This document shows, in pieces, positions 50,760 through 51,289 of a stretch of DNA of 51,289 bases. How positions within the stretch are numbered: position 1 is the first letter of the stretch; every line of letters begins with the position of its first letter. The stretch is from NCBI GenBank assembly GCA_944386565.1, contig CALXBO010000013.1:1-51289 (forward strand), in the 5' to 3' direction. Under the pieces are notes generated by a model. The model was not told the origin of the DNA, made no database searches, and worked only from the letters and a program-made list of their open reading frames with translations. The position numbers and the translations under genes were made by a program. Source of the DNA: an uncultured Ruthenibacterium sp. (GTDB taxonomy: Bacteria; Bacillota; Clostridia; Oscillospirales; Ruminococcaceae).

Positions 50760-50809
50760 TAAAATATTAACTGCGTTAAATATTTTATCACCTTTGCTGC
50801 TCATGTCAA
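50760..50809 (-). promoter_or_regulatory. Promoter and MarR-type operator of the exporter operon
   Basis: On the minus strand TTGACA (50804-50809), 16 bases and TAAAAT (50782-50787) form the promoter. Overlapping the -10 is an inverted repeat: TAAAATATTAAC (50760-50771) and GTTAAATATTTTA (50775-50787), differing by one inserted base. Binding there would block RNA polymerase. Confidence 0.75.
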
Positions 50810-50865
50810 CAGGGTGAACGAGAATTCACGGATTGTTCAAAAGTCGGGGAAATGTGCGCGGACAA

Positions 50866-50899
50866 CAAAAATCGCCTGCCGCAAACTGCGGCAGGCGAT
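50866..50899 (-). terminator. Terminator of the 30-residue peptide gene
   Basis: ATCGCCTGCCGCA (50871-50883) pairs exactly with TGCGGCAGGCGAT (50887-50899). The T run is on the minus strand (plus A residues 50866-50870). It lies 42 bases after the small gene's stop. Confidence 0.85.
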
Positions 50900-50940
50900 G
50901 GATCAGGCCGCCGTTCCGGCGGCCCGCTTCAAGCGGTAGA

Positions 50941-51033
50941 TCATTCGTGTTCGATGATCGCCCAGGGTTCCCCCGGCATCACGATGGACGCCTGCGAGGC
51001 AAATCCGCGCTTGAGCCAGTTCATAAGTTTCAT
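50941..51033 (-). CDS. Small 30-residue protein, unknown function
   Basis: Encodes 30 residues beginning MKLMNWLKRGF and ending EPWAIIEHE. The first 11 residues could form a short amphipathic, positively charged helix; the rest is mixed and ends acidic. I do not recognise a family. Support for a real gene is strong for its size: an ideal ribosome site (ACAGGAGGCA, 8 bases ahead of the ATG at 51033), a promoter with 17-base spacing at 51110-51138 and a dedicated terminator at 50866-50899. The 5' leader of about 70 bases holds a GC-rich hairpin. It could be a membrane-associated peptide, a signalling peptide or a leader. Confidence 0.6.
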   Translation of the reverse strand: MKLMNWLKRGFASQASIVMPGEPWAIIEHE

Positions 51034-51109
51034 CTGAAATGCCTCCTGTTCTGCGCCGCCTTGCGGCGCGATTCCTTTCCCGTCAAAGGCCAGTTCCTTT
51101 GACATCTTC

Positions 51110-51138
51110 ATTATATGAGATTGGCCCGTCCGCTTCAA
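51110..51138 (-). promoter_or_regulatory. Promoter of the 30-residue peptide gene
   Basis: On the minus strand TTGAAG (51133-51138), 17 bases and TATAAT (51110-51115). A palindrome, CAACTTG (51186-51192), two bases, CAAGTTG (51195-51201), lies about 50 bases upstream and may be a regulator site. Confidence 0.65.
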
Positions 51139-51239
51139 TCCGCAATCGCCATGAACCTTTTTGGCTTTTTCTTCCTTAAAGTATGCAACTTGCACAAGTT
51201 GTGAAAGAATTATCAGTGCAATATGACGAAATTTAGAAC

Positions 51240-51268
51240 AAAAAAGGGGACAGCCGAAAAGCTGTCCC
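51240..51268 (-). terminator. Terminator of a minus-strand gene beyond the window
   Basis: GGGACAGC (51247-51254) pairs exactly with GCTGTCCC (51261-51268), and the minus strand then runs into T (plus A residues 51240-51245). The gene it ends would lie to the right of the window. Confidence 0.7.
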
Positions 51269-51289
51269 GGAAAACGCCCTGTGCGGATG

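Noticed and set aside
50941..51195. Longer 84-codon version of the small minus-strand gene
   Set aside because: The extended frame crosses the promoter and hairpin and its upstream starts lack ribosome sites; only the ATG at 51033 has one.
1..51289. CRISPR array, insertion sequence or prophage
   Set aside because: No regularly spaced repeats, transposase, integrase or phage structural motif was seen in any supported reading frame.

Overview
This 51.3 kb window looks like chromosome from a GC-rich, anaerobic, spore-forming member of the Clostridia, probably an Oscillospiraceae/Ruminococcaceae-type gut organism. That is inferred from a CotF-type spore coat protein, an electron-bifurcating Nfn transhydrogenase, a Rex-type box before an iron alcohol dehydrogenase, AddAB-type recombination genes, and a CIRCE-controlled Hsp20. 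Genes are dense, with frequent 1-4 base stop/start overlaps and clear hairpin terminators. I see no insertion sequence, prophage, rRNA or CRISPR array.

Layout. 1-340: the 3' end of a tRNA, its terminator, and a second copy of the tRNA tail. 343-801: spore coat gene. 951-7632: peptide/nickel-type ABC importer operon (binding protein, two permeases, two ATPases) with a metallo-beta-lactamase-fold hydrolase and a histidine phosphatase. 7642-15294 (minus): dgt, a short addB and addA. 15304-26105: an accessory block described below. 26131-27402: GT2 glycosyltransferase. 27561-33448: lysine/diaminopimelate biosynthesis, with a lysine riboswitch before lysA-dapF-dapA-dapB-dapH and a divergent M20 deacetylase (candidate DapL). 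33452-34233: Hsp20. 34255-38989: LysR regulator, alcohol dehydrogenase and nfnAB. 39041-43183: VanW protein, MGMT-like protein, MATE exporter, YfcE phosphodiesterase and a frameshifted TtcA-type gene. 43274-46131: LysR regulator, an orphan HATPase protein and GAPDH. 46147-50809 (minus): marR plus a heterodimeric ABC exporter. 50866-51138 (minus): a 30-residue peptide gene with its own promoter and terminator.

The most interesting part is the block at about 15.3-26.1 kb. Two divergent intergenic regions 6.6 kb apart carry the same 16-bp palindrome, CGGGA-N6-TCCCG. In both, the minus-strand -10 lies exactly 18 bp from the palindrome, and on the other side a TTGACG -35 lies 4 or 7 bp away. The four transcripts leaving these regions encode (1) a ClpP peptidase and a CbbX/SpoVK-like AAA+ ATPase with a large unrecognised N-terminal region, (2) a 146-residue protein, a two-HKD phospholipase-D-family protein and a 1016-residue SF2/SNF2-like helicase, (3) a 460-residue protein of unknown family, and (4) a WYL-domain regulator. 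I infer that these seven genes are one co-regulated system, probably controlled by the WYL protein, joining protein degradation to a nuclease/helicase module. Defence or stress response is plausible, but the sequence does not prove a function. I do not recognise this exact set as a named system.

Long open frames on the antisense strand of most large genes were treated as GC-driven shadows and left out.
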